A stretch of DNA of 64,000 nt from Chelydra serpentina (taxonomy: Eukaryota; Chordata; Testudines; Chelydridae). The position numbers and the translations under genes were made by a program. The notes under the pieces were generated by a model. It did no database searches. It saw only the letters and a list, made by a program, of their open reading frames with translations, and was not told the DNA's origin. The stretch spans positions 10,974,501 through 11,038,500 of the forward strand of contig JBAIAC010000003.1 of the NCBI GenBank assembly GCA_037349315.1, in the 5' to 3' direction. This document shows, piece after piece, positions 43,511 through 55,530 of this stretch. Position 1 is the stretch's first letter; the number at the start of each line of letters is the position of its first letter.

Positions 43511-44019
43511 AAACTGTAGCCACACACATTCAGTTAGCCTCTCTCTCACTAGACCAGAGAGTAAAGCAAGCTGGGCGTTGTTGTGTATAAAGCAGTCAGT
43601 CCTCAGCTGTGCAGCTATTGTCCAGGCTCTGGCAAGGCCTTTCGGGAAAGGGGCTGGGTATAAGGAGCTTCTTTCCCTCAAAACAGCGTGAGAATTGGAG
43701 GGAACTGGAGAGCTTGTGGTACCTTGACTACAAATGTGAGGTCTTTTGTTTGGCCTGTCACAAAATGCACGTGTGAGATTAGTTTAACTGCTTCATAACT
43801 TCTAGGAAAATGGCCATGACTATAGTGATCCCTTAAACACGGTCCGTCAATAGCAGCAGCACAGGGGCAGTAACCTACCTGAGACCTGTTTACAACAGCA
43901 GAAGCGGTTAAATAAGCTGTTACATCATCTTCTTTCATTTCAACAGCACAAGCACGGCTGAAGATTGGAGACAAGATTTCCAAAGATAAGGACCTGACAC
44001 TGGACTCCTAAATCCTTAT

Positions 44020-44165
44020 TTAGGCCTGATTTCCAGAAGTACCAAGCACCCTGCAGCTCCCATCAACCTCAGTGAGAGCTGTTGAAAATCAGGCCATTTA
44101 TTTAGCCGCCTAAATATGGACCTAAGGGTCAACTTTTCAAAAGTGCCTAAGTCCCATTTTCAGAA
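44020..44165. repeat. Short palindromic interspersed repeat copy
   Basis: GATTTCCAGAAGTACCAAGC, TGAAAATCAGGCC and TTTTCAAAAGTGCCTAAGTC follow the vocabulary of the family at 8730. Confidence 0.5.
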
Positions 44166-44271
44166 GTAACATGGGTTCTTTGGGTCCACATTTGTAAATT
44201 TATTAAGGTGCCAAAAGATGCAGATAGGTGCTGGGGCATACAAAAGCAGAAGCAGAAGAATTCAAAAGCAG

Positions 44272-44752
44272 AAGGGATGTGGACAAGTTGGAGAGAGTCC
44301 AGCGGAGGGCAACGAAAATGATTAGGGGGCTGGAGCACATGACTTACAAGGAGAGGCTGAGGGAATTGGGGTTATTTAGTCTGTAGAAGAGAAGAGTGAG
44401 GGGGGGGATTTGATAGCAGCCTTCAACTACCTAAAGGGGGGTTCCGAAGAGGATGGAGCTCGGCTGTTCTCAGTGGTGGCAGATGACAGAACAAGGAGCA
44501 ATGGTCTCAAGTTGCAGTGGGGGAGGTCTAGGTTGGATATTAGGAAACACTATTTCACTAGGAGAGTGGTGAAGCACTGGAATGGGTTACCTAGGGAGGT
44601 GGTGGAATCTCCTTCCTTAGAGGTTTTTAAGGTCAGGCTTGACAAAGCCCTGGCTGGGATTATTTAGTTGGTGTTGGTCCTGCTTTGAGCAGGCGATTGG
44701 ACTAGATGACCTCCTGAGGTCTCTTCCAACCCTAATATTCTATGATTCTATA
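44272..44752 (+). mobile_element. CR1 LINE 3' end, 5' truncated
   Basis: About 480 bp of CR1 ORF2 end plus 3' UTR, finishing in ATTCTATGATTCTAT. The frame 44410-44667 encodes the ORF2 C-terminus ([20 protein letters not shown]). An upstream stop interrupts it: GTCTGTAGAAG, where the sister copy at 46983 reads CCTGCAGAAG. Closely similar to the copy at 46983. Confidence 0.92.
44410..44667 (+). pseudogene. CR1 ORF2 C-terminal remnant
   Basis: An 85-codon frame holds [20 protein letters not shown], then [20 protein letters not shown] and ends at the natural CR1 ORF2 stop. This is the region downstream of the reverse transcriptase core. An in-frame TAG just upstream (near 44384) and 5' truncation leave no catalytic domain. 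Confidence 0.85.
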
Positions 44753-44794
44753 AGCACTGGTGCCTAAAGCCCATTGAAATCAATAGCTCAGTGG

Positions 44795-44945
44795 TTAGGG
44801 TGCTCACCTGAGAGATGTCAGGTACCTATTCAAATCCCTTCTTCCCTTTAAGTTAAAGGGGACCTTGAAGCAGGCAACTGCCAGGGAACTGCCACATCTG
44901 AGGTGAGTACCCTAACCACTGGGCTAAAAGCCATTTTAGGTAATT
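44795..44945. mobile_element. SINE-like repeat with two inverted tRNA-like halves
   Basis: AGCTCAGTGGTTAGGGTGCT at the left is mirrored by GAGTACCCTAACCACTGGGC at the right. B-box-like TATTCAAATCCC lies between. The two halves could fold into one long stem. The copy at 25780 has the same plan. Confidence 0.6.
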
Positions 44946-45269
44946 TCATCTGTAGGAGCCTCTGACCAGTAGATTAGGCCTGAGCAGTTATCAGGGCAGG
45001 CCCAGAAGGTGAATTAAGTGGAGAAACACCTCTCTCCTCCTCATTTGTGCATTGTTCTGTGGCTTAGGTGTCCAGCTGCCTGGTGTGATGTTGCAGTGTG
45101 TATGCTCAGGGGCTGAAACATAGTCACTTGGGAAATTTTTACTGCAAAAATGAAGGCAGAAAACAACTTTAGGGGCAGATTTTCAAAAGTGCTCAGCATC
45201 CAACAGCTCCAGTCAAAAATAATGGGACCTTAGCTCTGTTAGCTCGGTTTTAAATCTGGCCTTGACATC

Positions 45270-46980
45270 CTCGTTTTCATGCTTTCTCTGCTCTACTCAT
45301 TTTTCCAGATAATGTTAGTGCACAGAAGCAACTTTCCCACTGCTATCTTGTTGACAACTGCACGTTAAAAGCAGTGATAAATATTTATAAGGTCTCCATT
45401 GCTGTTAGAAAATAATGTGGAACTTTTTAATAAACAAGAACCAGCATAATTGAAGCTATGTGCTTAATCAAAGATATTGTGTAGGCCAGCATTTCATACA
45501 GATGTCTCTTCCTGTCCCCCATGTGTATCCTGGCCCAGTGGAAATTAGCAGCGATTGAAGTAAAGGTTAATTAAAACGTATAAGCAGAATTTACAACAGT
45601 TAGTAGTTATCAAGGGGTTCCTTAGTTGTATGAAAAGTGTCATTTACAAGGAAAAATATTTGGGAGCATTAATTTAAGAAAAAAAAAAACCAGAAAAATC
45701 AGCCTGAGTTTTTTACTCAATAATTAGCTCTTGGTATAAAGATATGTAACAGTAGGCAAAGGGCCTAATCCAGCAAAGACTCACATGTGAGTAACTTTAA
45801 ACTGAAGTGTGCAGGTTATGGTCATGGACAGTAATTAGTATTCTAGGCTGGTCAGGGGGGAGAAAAAATATTCATCTAATGAATTATTTCATTAATTTGC
45901 GCTCAGCTTTCCTTAAAAATACCCATGTTTTCCTCCAGAGAACATCACCGCCAGTGTGTTTTCTCCTTCTCTGGGCCACATACTGTGAAAGATAACACCC
46001 TACAACTGGTGCCACCTATATGAGCTACCCCTTTATTTTAACTGTGAGGAGCTCAGCGACTAGTATCTCCCATTGTTCTCTTCGGACTCACACAATTACT
46101 GTATAAGGACATTAAATTTCAATTCTGCATCAAGCCAATGGGAGCTGATGTATGCTGTGTAATTTTGAGACGATAGCACCTCTGCAACGTTCGGAGGCTA
46201 AGTGCTATGATTAAAATATCCCATTTATGCAGAGTGTCTTAAAGAGCCACTATTGTGAAACTGGAAAAGATATATGATATTTGATCAGGCATGGAAGCCC
46301 TGAGTTCTTCCCTCACATTCCTTTCTTTGAGCCAGTGGTCCCCCCCGCAAGAGGTCTGAGGCATTATGGGTAGCAGCACAGTGGTGGGATAAGGAGACTC
46401 CAGGAAGTCATGGTTTCCCATCCCTTTCATTTGTGTGGGACATAGGCAGGCAGTGGTGGGGAATGCCAACATCCTTAGCTCTGCCCTGCAATGTGCTGGG
46501 TAGCACAATTGCAATGACATGCCAGGTGACGTGTGCTGCACGAGGTATAGGGCTGATGAAACATACTGCTCCAGGGGGTCTATGGGAACTTTGAGGCAGA
46601 TAGTGACTTTCTGCATCACAGTCTGCTTTCCAGGTCGCTCCTGGTGAACTACAACAACCTACCGCCCATCCATAGGGCCTGTGGCAAAGTCTTGATCAAC
46701 CCCTCTGCTTTATTTCATCTTTTTTTTTCATGAAAGGGTAACTTTATAGAGCCTTCCTGTGATTTGCTCTACACTGTATTTACATAAGGGGACTTTATCA
46801 AGAGAGGAAACAGTCTGTAGTATTTTCAATTTGGATAGTTACACTGTATGTTCTGCCCTGCTGCATCTCTGGACTTGTTAGTGGAAAAGCACACAATGTC
46901 AATAAAATAACAATAAGACCATTAAAAATATGTTCCAGACTGCAGTCCAGATCCTGAAAGCTGTTCTGCCTTGCCTTACA
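45270..46980. other. Non-coding sequence
   Basis: No exon recognised. A 126-codon minus frame (46239-46619) has no motif and unremarkable composition. A long A run lies at about 45680-45690. Confidence 0.4.
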
Positions 46981-46982
46981 GT

Positions 46983-47556
46983 GGACGAAAAGCTGAATAT
47001 GAGTCAACAGTGTGCCCTTGTTGCCAAGAAGGCTAACGGCATTTCGGGCTGTATAAGTAGGGGCATTTCCAGCAGATCGAGGGATGTGATTATTCCCCTC
47101 TATTCGGCACTGGTGAGGCCTCATTTGGAGTACTGTGTCCAGTTTTGGGCCCCATGCTACAAGAAGGATGTGGATAAATTGGAAAGAGTCCAGCGGAGGG
47201 CAACAAAAATGATTAGGGGGCTGGAGCACATGACTTATGAGGAGAGGCTGAGGGAACTGGGATTGTTTAGCCTGCAGAAGAGAAGAATGAGGGGGGATTT
47301 GATAGCTGCTTTCAACTACCTGAAAGGGGGTTCCAAAGAGGATGGATCTAGACTGTTCTCAGTGGTAGAAGATGACAGAACAAGGAGTAATGGTCTCAAG
47401 TTGCAGAGGGGGAGGTTTAGGTTGGATATTAGGAAAAACTTTTTCACTAGTAGGGTGGTGAAGCACTGGAATGGGTTACCTAGGGAGGTGGTGGAATCTC
47501 CTTCCTTAGAGGTTTTTAAGGTCAGGCTTGACAAAGCCCTGGCTGGGATGATCTAG
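46983..47556 (+). pseudogene. CR1 ORF2 C-terminal part, uninterrupted but truncated
   Basis: An uninterrupted frame, formally opening at 46930, encodes about 190 residues of CR1 ORF2. It contains [20 protein letters not shown], then [30 protein letters not shown] and [20 protein letters not shown], and ends with LDKALAGMI before the stop. These are the thumb/connection and C-terminal regions of the CR1 reverse transcriptase. The palm with its FADD motif and the endonuclease are missing because of 5' truncation, so no activity is expected. The residues before 46983 come from host DNA, not CR1. The absence of stops and frameshifts over about 570 bp points to recent insertion. Confidence 0.9.
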
Positions 47557-47641
47557 TTGGTGTTGGTCCTGCTTTGAGCAGGGGGTTGGACTAGATGACC
47601 TCCTGAGGTCCCTTCCAGCCCTGAGATTCTATGATTCTATG
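46983..47641 (+). mobile_element. CR1 LINE 3' end with long open frame
   Basis: Begins within ORF2 at [12 protein letters not shown] and ends with GATTCTATGATTCTATG. This is a 5' truncated copy of about 660 bp. The frame is open throughout, which suggests a young insertion. It lies 2.2 kb downstream of the related copy at 44272 on the same strand. Confidence 0.93.
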
Positions 47642-49130
47642 ACTCCTGCAGCCACACAGAGCTTCAGCAATTTCACTGGGGCACTGAGCCTGTCTGAGGG
47701 TTTGTCTCTACTGAGGAGCCTGCAAGATCAGGACCCAGGTCACTATTTAGACAGGGGCCCATTAAGATGTTCCACTCTGCAAACCGAAAAGTGGGCAGGA
47801 AGGAAATCAGAGAATGACAAAGGAAAACAGCAATGTTATAAAGCCAGAGAAACCTGGCAATCCAGAGGGATTTATGTTTTCATTTGCTATCGCAGAGTCT
47901 TTCTTTACTTGGCAAGAGATTGGAAATTCAGCTACGTGCTCAAGTGAAATACTGAATGGATCCGGTGTTTGTGTAGTGAATATAAGATAGTGTCCATTTT
48001 AAAATGCTCCAGAATATGAAATGCTAAGATAAAACCTACCTTCTGATTTCCACATGTGTGTTCATCGGGAGTCAATATGAGTGAGATGTGCACACCAGAG
48101 AGCAGAACAAAGAGTTTTCATTCAACTTACCCATATCTGTTTCAACTGAGATAATTCTTACTTCCTACATTCTGCAGTGACAAGCCCTATAGCCACAAGT
48201 TGCATGTTGGGACGACTTGTCCCAAGCATCAAACCACAACCCATGTGATTTGACTCACAGAAAGATTGGGTGAGGCTTGAGATGTGTAATGGGTACAGAG
48301 GTTAAAAATAACCAGAAGCTATTAGCATACAATGGCTTTTTGGTGTGCTCAGTGTAGCTCCTAGGGGGAGTGTCTACATCACGAAAAAGTCACCCCAACA
48401 ACTGGCAAATCACAGCGGAGAGACAAAGGACCGAATGGGGAGAGAGGATCACCCTAGGAGTGATTGAGGCACCTGGTGTTGAGCTCGGGCAACTATCTGC
48501 CATTTTGTGGAGTAATGGAAGAAATCAGGGCCCGACTCCCCACTGCCTTCCCCCCTTGGGTATATAACATAACCCACTCTAGGAAATTGTGAATCTTCAC
48601 CCTCCCGCTACTAGCTAGTTCATATAAGACGCTTCTGAGCCTGCCTGCTTCCAGCCAATGACCTTTGCCCTAGCGCTGAAGTGGTAGCAGGTAATGGTCC
48701 TGTGTTCAAACCCTGCTGTTGAGCTGAGCAGGCCAGTTACAATTCGTCTGAAAGAGCCAGAGTTTAATGACCCATCTGGGCAGGCTGCAATGACAGTGAT
48801 TTGAGAAGGTTGAAGATATGTTCTCAGAGACAGTGACAGAAAAAAGGTTTTGGTTTTTTTTCAGCCGATTCCCTGGCTGAGTTAATTTGTTCCTGATGAA
48901 TGGGTGTTTCATTGCTGCTGGGTGTATGACGCTCTTTTAAGGTTAAATGTCAGAGTGCCTGGAGCGCCTGTGCAGACATCTTTTTATTATCTAAAGAAAG
49001 AAGAACAGAAATGGAACTCAGTACAGGTCTCCTGCTCGACCTGCTGAGCTACTCCGACAAATGTAGCCATCTACAGCTGTGTAACAGCAGGGGAGTGTTT
49101 TACACCCACTCTGTTCAGGGGTAAATGGCT
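47642..49130. other. Non-coding sequence
   Basis: No gene or clear repeat. One tRNA-SINE-like scrap at about 48668-48730 (GAAGTGGTAGCAGG, TGTGTTCAAACCC). Confidence 0.4.
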
Positions 49131-49138
49131 ACACAAGG

Positions 49139-49617
49139 CATAAGCGCCAATTCCATGGGTGCTCTGGGGCTGGAGCACCTATGGAAAAAAAATTGTGGGT
49201 GCTCAGCAGCCCCCCAGATCAGCACCTCCGCCTCCCCCTCAGCGTCTCCCACCCGCCGGCAGGACACACCAATCAGCTCCTCCCACTCCCTCTCACCACC
49301 TCCCATAGGTGCTGGAACTAGGGGTGACTTGAAGTGGTTTCCGTTATATACATGGTGTACAGTTTAGTTCAATGGCTGTCACTATAAAAATTGTTCCAGC
49401 ACCCCAGCCGCCTCCTGCTTGCTGTGATCATCTGTTCAGGGGAATGCAGGAAGCGCTGGAGGGGGGAGGTGCAGGAAGAGGTATGGAGGGGGGGGGAGTG
49501 GGGCAGGAAGAGGTGGGGCAGGGGTGGGAGATTGGAGGAAGAGGTGGTGTGGGGGCAGGGCCTGGGGCAGAGCGGGGGTTGAGCACCCCCCAGGATCTGA
49601 GTAAGTTGGCACCTATG
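49139..49617 (+). mobile_element. hAT-type MITE, full length, TSD ACACAAGG
   Basis: Ends CATAAGCGCCAA and TTGGCACCTATG are inverted repeats. A perfect 8-bp duplication ACACAAGG flanks the element (49131-49138 and 49618-49625). After the left end comes the hairpin GGGTGCTCTGGGGCTGGAGC / GCACC. The right half is a G-rich AGGAAGAGG-type tract. An inner inverted-repeat element (49308-49403) is inserted in it. Fragments of the same family are at 5764 and 15108. No coding capacity; frames on both strands of the G-rich tract are by-products of the repeat. Confidence 0.9.
49308..49403. mobile_element. Small inverted-repeat element nested in the hAT MITE
   Basis: Perfect 11-bp inverted ends GGTGCTGGAAC (49308-49318) and GTTCCAGCACC (49393-49403) enclose about 96 bp. 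It lies between CCACCTCCCA and CCAGCCGCCTCC of the host MITE. No clear duplication. Confidence 0.6.
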
Positions 49618-50129
49618 ACACAAGGTGCAGAAGGATCAGGCCCATCGGATCAGTCCACACTCTCCACAATAGAAGCAGACATTGCTTTTCTGGCTCACCT
49701 GAATCTATAGAGATTTTAGGATGCGGTAGAACAGGGACCTCCCAGTGTCTGAGGGGGAATTATCCCAGTTTAAGATCTAAGCTGCACCCACCACCAGTGC
49801 TGACTTCCTCCCATTCAGCTAGGCACACTCTAATCCATAGCAGTGAGCTGACATAGCCCAAGCTCCACTGAAGAGTAGGGAATGCACAGCTGAATTGCAG
49901 AGGGCTCAGGTGAGGAATAACAAGCCCTGAAACACTGTGCTAAAGAACCGGTCAGTAACGTGGCTTCCCCTGCCAGATATCTTAAGTGGAGCATAACTAC
50001 AGTGACTGTTCTAATTGAACTTAGGTGCTTTAGAAAATCTCCCCAAAAGGAATTTAAGAGAATAAATCTCATTGAATTCTATGGGACCTGAGCTCCTAAA
50101 TCCTTGAAGTGCTTTTGAAAATATCACCC

Positions 50130-51370
50130 TTTAAGACTTAAGAAGCACCTGTATGACTTAACTTGTACTCCCTTGCCCCTCATTTTTAAAGCCAGTGAAT
50201 CCTGCTAAAAAAAAGTTTTTAAAACAAACAATTTATTTTTGCTAAGGCTCCCCAGCGGACTGCCTTAGACATGTGATGGTTTTGTACATTCAATCTCATT
50301 GTGATGTGTGTGTGTGTATAACATGCTATGTTAAAGTGACACAAGGAGTTTGTAGCAGACAACATCCTACCCAGTGAGCAGAACATGACACTGCTGGGAA
50401 GGGGTTAATCAGGTGACTTGTTACTTCTCCCAGATACAAGGGGAGTGGGAGTGCTTCTCAGGGAGAGAGGATACAGCATGTGGGCTGAGCAGTACTTAGT
50501 GAGGAATGCCACCAGCATCTAAGGCTAGGGAGAAGACTTCAGCTGATCTCCATGTTATGTTACTGTTCATTTCTTTTTTAATTAAGCCAGAACCCCAGGA
50601 AGGGCCTGAAGTTTTGACTTTGATGCAACATGTGGATTGTGTTTCAGAGCAGGTTGGAAAAGATAACAACTTTTGCTCTTTGCTATTCTCACTTAGCTTA
50701 TGTTGCAAAGGAATTGCGTTTTCCTGTATTTCTATTTATTACCCATCAAAAACATTGCTTGAGAACAAAAAGGTAAACCTGTGATAAATGGAGGAAGCTG
50801 ACAAGCTGGATATCTGCTTTTCCACCTATCACTCTCACCTCACATCTCACTTTTCCTTAAGTGTCATTCATAGTACATAGTAAATGAGCATTTCCAGCTG
50901 CTCTAAATTACCTTTGCAATGTGGAGGTAGCATACACATTGGATGCCTGTGCTAGAAGTGCCTCTTTCTCTCTCTCTGAATAAATGTTTTCTCAACATTT
51001 GGATGCTATGTTAAATAATTGTGAAGGAACTGATCATATTTATTATTTAGAGGTTGTGTTTAAGACATGCTGGAAGAACTGGATAATGCCTAATTCAGGT
51101 CATGGAGGGGAGAGGGCAGGAAGACCATCACTGCAATCCTGACTATATCTAGGTTCAAGATCAGTTTGGGCTTTTCTAATCAGCCCCCCAGTCCCGCATG
51201 GTTTTGGGAATCTGGACTAATTCAATTAACCATAAAAATTCCATGGATAACTAGTGATTTCACTCTCCAGTAGTATCAGTCCAGCACACTTAACCCACAT
51301 TTTGCTCATTGCAAAACAAGTAGCAATAAATCCATTAAACACTCATTTCTGTGGCGGTACCATTCTTACA
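50130..51370. other. Non-coding sequence
   Basis: No recognised gene. A short GT microsatellite is at about 50304-50318. A 92-codon frame at 50506-50784 lacks motifs. Confidence 0.4.
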
Positions 51371-51584
51371 GAGCAAAGAAATTCCTGATCCCTGGTTTGG
51401 GCTCGCCAGGTGCTACCACAATACACAAAACAACCATTGCTGAAACCAGTATTTTGGTATCTGGTTATACATTCTAAACAGGACTGTCTTCATTGGGGGA
51501 GCATTTCCTTTGCACAATGGACTTCACCTCCTACTTGTAGTTATTTAATTATTATTAATAATAATTATGAATTATTATTATTAC

Positions 51585-51715
51585 TAGCAGTACAACAGCA
51601 TCAAGAGGCCCCAACCAAGAATGATGCCCCATTGTGTTAGGCTCTGTACAAACACACAATATGAGACAGTCCCTGCCCCCCAAGAGCTTACAATCCAAAC
51701 AGATACACACTTTTT
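51585..51715 (-). mobile_element. MIR/CORE-like SINE
   Basis: AATGATGCCCCATTGTGTTA, GGCTCTGTACAAACACACAA and CCCCAAGAGCTTACAATCCA are reverse-complement MIR-like 3' sequence. An AAT/ATT tract is beside it (51545-51585). Confidence 0.75.
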
Positions 51716-51719
51716 GAAA

Positions 51720-53790
51720 AGTAAAGATTTTTAAAGTAGGACTGGGGAATAAACTCAGTGGACAATCGGAGACAATAACAACGAGGACATTTCCTCTCTA
51801 TGGAATATATAGGAATGCCCAGAAAGACGACTGCTTTGTTGTATCACCATGTGTTTTGGTTTTATTGTTCAGATGATGAAACAAGCTACTCCAATCTCAC
51901 GAGGACAAATCGTAATATCAACAATCACGAGGAGCCATATCTTACCTCTCTAAGTGCCCCACTGATTTCCTGTGCAGAGTCAAGTGCTGCTTCTTAATCT
52001 GAGTAAGAGCAAAAGAACCTAGTTCATCACCACTTCCCTAAAGAACTGTGCAGATCTCAATGACTTTGATCAGAGAGGTTTGCATGAACCTCTTAATGCT
52101 TTCCTGGTTTCAGTTTGTGTGAGGGTCGCCCTTCGCCATCCCTTGATTCAAATAAAGCCCAAATGAAAATCAGCTGCCATTGTTGTGTTTTGCCTCGACC
52201 TTACAAAACCACCCGCTTCTATATCATTTCTACATAGAGCCACCCAGTTTCTCAGACTCATCCCTGCCTTGACCAAAACTGGGAGTAGGCTTCCCCAAAA
52301 GTTCATGAAACAATGTCCTGAGATAGCTAGAATCCCATCTGCTTTGGAGGGGATCCTCTTCCCAATGGAGTGCAAATTGTACGCTACTTAAATGTTGTCA
52401 CTTGCTGAAAAAATTCTCTTTGGACATGCACATGCTGGTGCAATGGTGACAATGTTGAGCACAGTTAGGCTGATTATATTGCTTAGGATGGCACCTAATA
52501 TCTCAGCCCCTTTGCAGTATTTTTAAAAGTAACAGCATGAGCTTGATTAGTTTTGAAATATCCTGGGAAGATGACGGATTTGCAGGCACTTCATCCTCTC
52601 CCTTTCCTTAAACTGTCAAACTTTTTCTTCACCCCACTTAGAATTTCACTTCAAAGTAAAACAGTTTTACTGATACAGAAAATGAAAATGAAACTTGCTT
52701 CCTACTGGCACATGTAATGGCCTGCTTTCCAATCTTTTCATCTCAAATGCAGGCAAATTTACACTTCCTATCATATCACTTCACCCTCATACAGTGCAGC
52801 AGCAGGAATGCCTCTGTATGAAGACAGCAGAAGATACACAAGCTCCTTTGAACACATTTCAACCTGGCCAGATTAAAGAACTGTGATCCTAGGAGAGGTT
52901 CATTATGAAACGAATGTACCCTCAAGATGACTATTAGCAGCTCTATACAGGGATATCATGTTACAGCAACGTATGGAAGACAAGAGATCAACATTTTAGG
53001 AAGTGTCATGAATGAATCTTTGCTTAGTTGTCCCCATGTTTATTCATACATTGATTCACTGACTCCCCAACCACATCAATTATTTTGTCCATTGTTTTAG
53101 TGTATGTGTATTGGGCCAGAGCAGTCCCTATTACATGAAGCCACAACTGAGGAATGCTGAGGTGGTGTAAAACCAATATATCCAGCTTCAATCCATCTCC
53201 TCCTAACATTCTTGGGGCAAGAGGCCACATAGATAGAGCATGCTGTGCTCTGGTGGGCATCCTTGCCACCATTACAGCCCGCCGGGGGGTTCACAAGCCA
53301 GAAGAAGTTAGAGCAACCCAGAAGCTTCTGCAATTTGTGCACCGGGTTGAGGCAGCTCCCAGCTGCCCCCAGGTCATAACAGGGGGTTGGAAGGTGGTAC
53401 AGTGGCAATGTTGAAGCAAAGCTCTGGTTCATGTGTGGGAAAGCGCTGTAAAGATTTACAGATGCGACTCTTTCAGCTACTCATTTACGTACCCACCTAT
53501 CTCTGTGCTCAAAAAAGGACCACTCTCACAACTGCTGAATGAAAAATGCTACATTGACTTGCATCAGCTATGTAAGGATTTGAAAGTAAGCATCAGTGTT
53601 TGAAAATATTTCAATTATGTTTCTGCACTTAACTGCTGCACAGATGCGCTAGGGGCAAAGCGGTCATTGTTTTTTCCATATTAAGTAAGATTTCCTTTGC
53701 AGTCAGGAAAGCCAAATTAAAGGGCTATTTACATTAGCTTGATGGTTTGGGTGGTTTACTGCAGTGCATTTTGTTGTTACAAAGGGTATG
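51720..53790. other. Non-coding sequence
   Basis: No gene recognised. Both strands of 53024-53432 have frames of 82-111 codons without known motifs; overlapping frames on both strands argue against real coding. Confidence 0.4.
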
Positions 53791-54375
53791 TTACCTCTGT
53801 ATTTGGCACTGGTGTGACTGTTACTGGAATCCTGTGTCTAGTTCTGGTGTCCACAGTTCAAGAAGAAGGTTGACAAATTGGAGAGGGTTTAGAGAAGAGC
53901 CATGAGAATGATTAAAGGATTGGAAAGCATGCCGGATAGTGATAGACTGAGTCCCTAGAGACTATTTAGCTTAACAGAACAATGGTGACTTGATCACAGT
54001 ATCTACATGGAGAAAATAAATTTGAATATAGAAGGCTCTTCAATCTAGCAGACAGAGGTGTAACAAAATCCAATGGCTGGAAGTGAAAGCTAGGAAAAGC
54101 CTGACAGACAATAAGTCCTAATTTTTAACAGTGAGAGAAATTAGCCATTGGAGAAAATTACCAAGGGTTGTGGTAGATTCTCCCTTGCTAGAAATTTTTA
54201 AATCAAGATAGAAAAAAATCCAATCTATACACTGTAGTTCAAACAGGAATTAATTCAGGGAAATCCTATTGTGATATGCAGGAGGTCAGATGAGATAATC
54301 GCAATGGTGCCTTTTGACCTATGACTTAGATGCAAGTCTATGACTTAGATGCAATTATTATTATTAGGTTTGGGG
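53790..54375 (+). mobile_element. Old CR1/L3-like LINE 3' fragment
   Basis: The order TGTATTTGGCACTGGTGTGA, CTGTGTCTAGTTCTGGTGTC, TTGGAGAGGGTTTAGAGAAG, GCCATGAGAATGATTAAAGG and CAGGAGGTCAGATGAGATAA parallels the CR1 copy at 46983 block by block, with many changes and stops. Plus strand, older than the other copies. Confidence 0.75.
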
Positions 54376-54734
54376 GTTTGTTCTGTTGTAATTTATACAA
54401 CCCTCTACTGCCTATAATTTTAGAATACTGCAAGTAAAACTTCATACTATTTAAAATATGTATCCAGTAATTACAGAGGTATCCATCATTAACACCTTAG
54501 CAGTTTATTAGCAGCCACACACTTAGTGATGGGTGATTTCCAAAAGTTCAGACTCTGGCCTTGGTTCCGAAAAGCCTCCAAGATTTGAAGGCCAGATTTT
54601 CAAAACTTCTAAGCTCCCAAAAGCTTCTGTTCAGGCACTTGGGTGTTGCGTACTTTTGAAAATCAGGCCCTGAGCATTTGAGCTAAATCTTATCCAAATT
54701 CCCCTAAACTCTCATCTTCCAATAATGTTGAGGA

Positions 54735-54910
54735 TTAAAAAGGATGTTGCAAAGTCAAGCACTCTGAAGTCAGGAAGTGTCAAAATGAACATTGTCCATA
54801 CAATTTTCGTTCAGTCCCCTTGTGCATATGCATTATGATAAAGTCTTTAATTACAGATCCCATATTCTGTTTTTTTTACATCAGACCCCATGTTCATACA
54901 ACGCACAGGA
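54735..54910 (+). repeat. Unnamed interspersed repeat shared with 29880
   Basis: GTTGCAAAGTCAAGCACTCT, TTGTGCATATGCATTATGAT and AAAGTCTTTAATTACAGATC correspond in order to the copy at 29880. Confidence 0.6.
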
Positions 54911-55239
54911 CAGATCTGCTCTGGGGATGGATCAGGGCTGTGTAGTGAAGGAGTCTGTTGTCTCTAGGACATTGGTCTCATTTGTTGCAGAAATTGGAAG
55001 GTGTGTGCTATTTGAAAGCCCTGGGATTGGGAGGGTTTGGGTCCCCCCAAAACTAAAGGCCCTCCCACCCAGCTAAGGGGAGGAGCCAGTAGTCCAGACT
55101 TCAGCTGATTTCCTGACACCAAATGAGAAAAAACAGGAGTGAGAGTGAAGTCATAGGAAAGGACTCAGGGATCCAGAGCGGGACACTGAGCAGAGAACCC
55201 CAGATAGTGCCCACTGCTCCTCAAAAGGCATCTAACGAG

Positions 55240-55530
55240 TCAGTAGACATCGCCCAGAGAAGTGCTCAGCTAAAGTGACAGAAATAGGCCCCACAGTCAC
55301 AGAGCACTCTCCACCATCCAGCTTTCTCTTCCTGGTATGATAGATGGCTGACTTGGTAAGCACAAGGAGGAGGTTGACGAGAAGGTGTCACAACTTTGTG
55401 GGGCCATGGACAGGGTGTGAGTGGATCAGAAGGTGCAGTGAAAAGTACAGCCAGAACCTCACTAGGAGACATAGGAGGTTCAAGATGAGCTGGAAGAAGT
55501 ACTGGAACCCGATGCATTCGGAGTAGATGT
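55240..55530 (-). pseudogene. Tx1-like LINE ORF2 3' part, segment 1
   Basis: On the minus strand the sequence reads YSECIGFQ, then FGSTFHC-like text and GPTKL, followed by NLLLVLTKSAIYHTRKRK in broken frames. I recall this pattern from the zinc-binding region downstream of the reverse transcriptase in Tx1/L1-clade LINEs, where a CxxC...H...C module precedes an RFWL-type segment. The solo LTR at 55531 splits it from segment 2 at 56352. The family call is from memory and not verified. Confidence 0.5.

Noticed and set aside
53024..53432. Frames of 82-111 codons on both strands
   Set aside because: Overlapping frames on opposite strands without motifs are expected by chance in GC-richer DNA.
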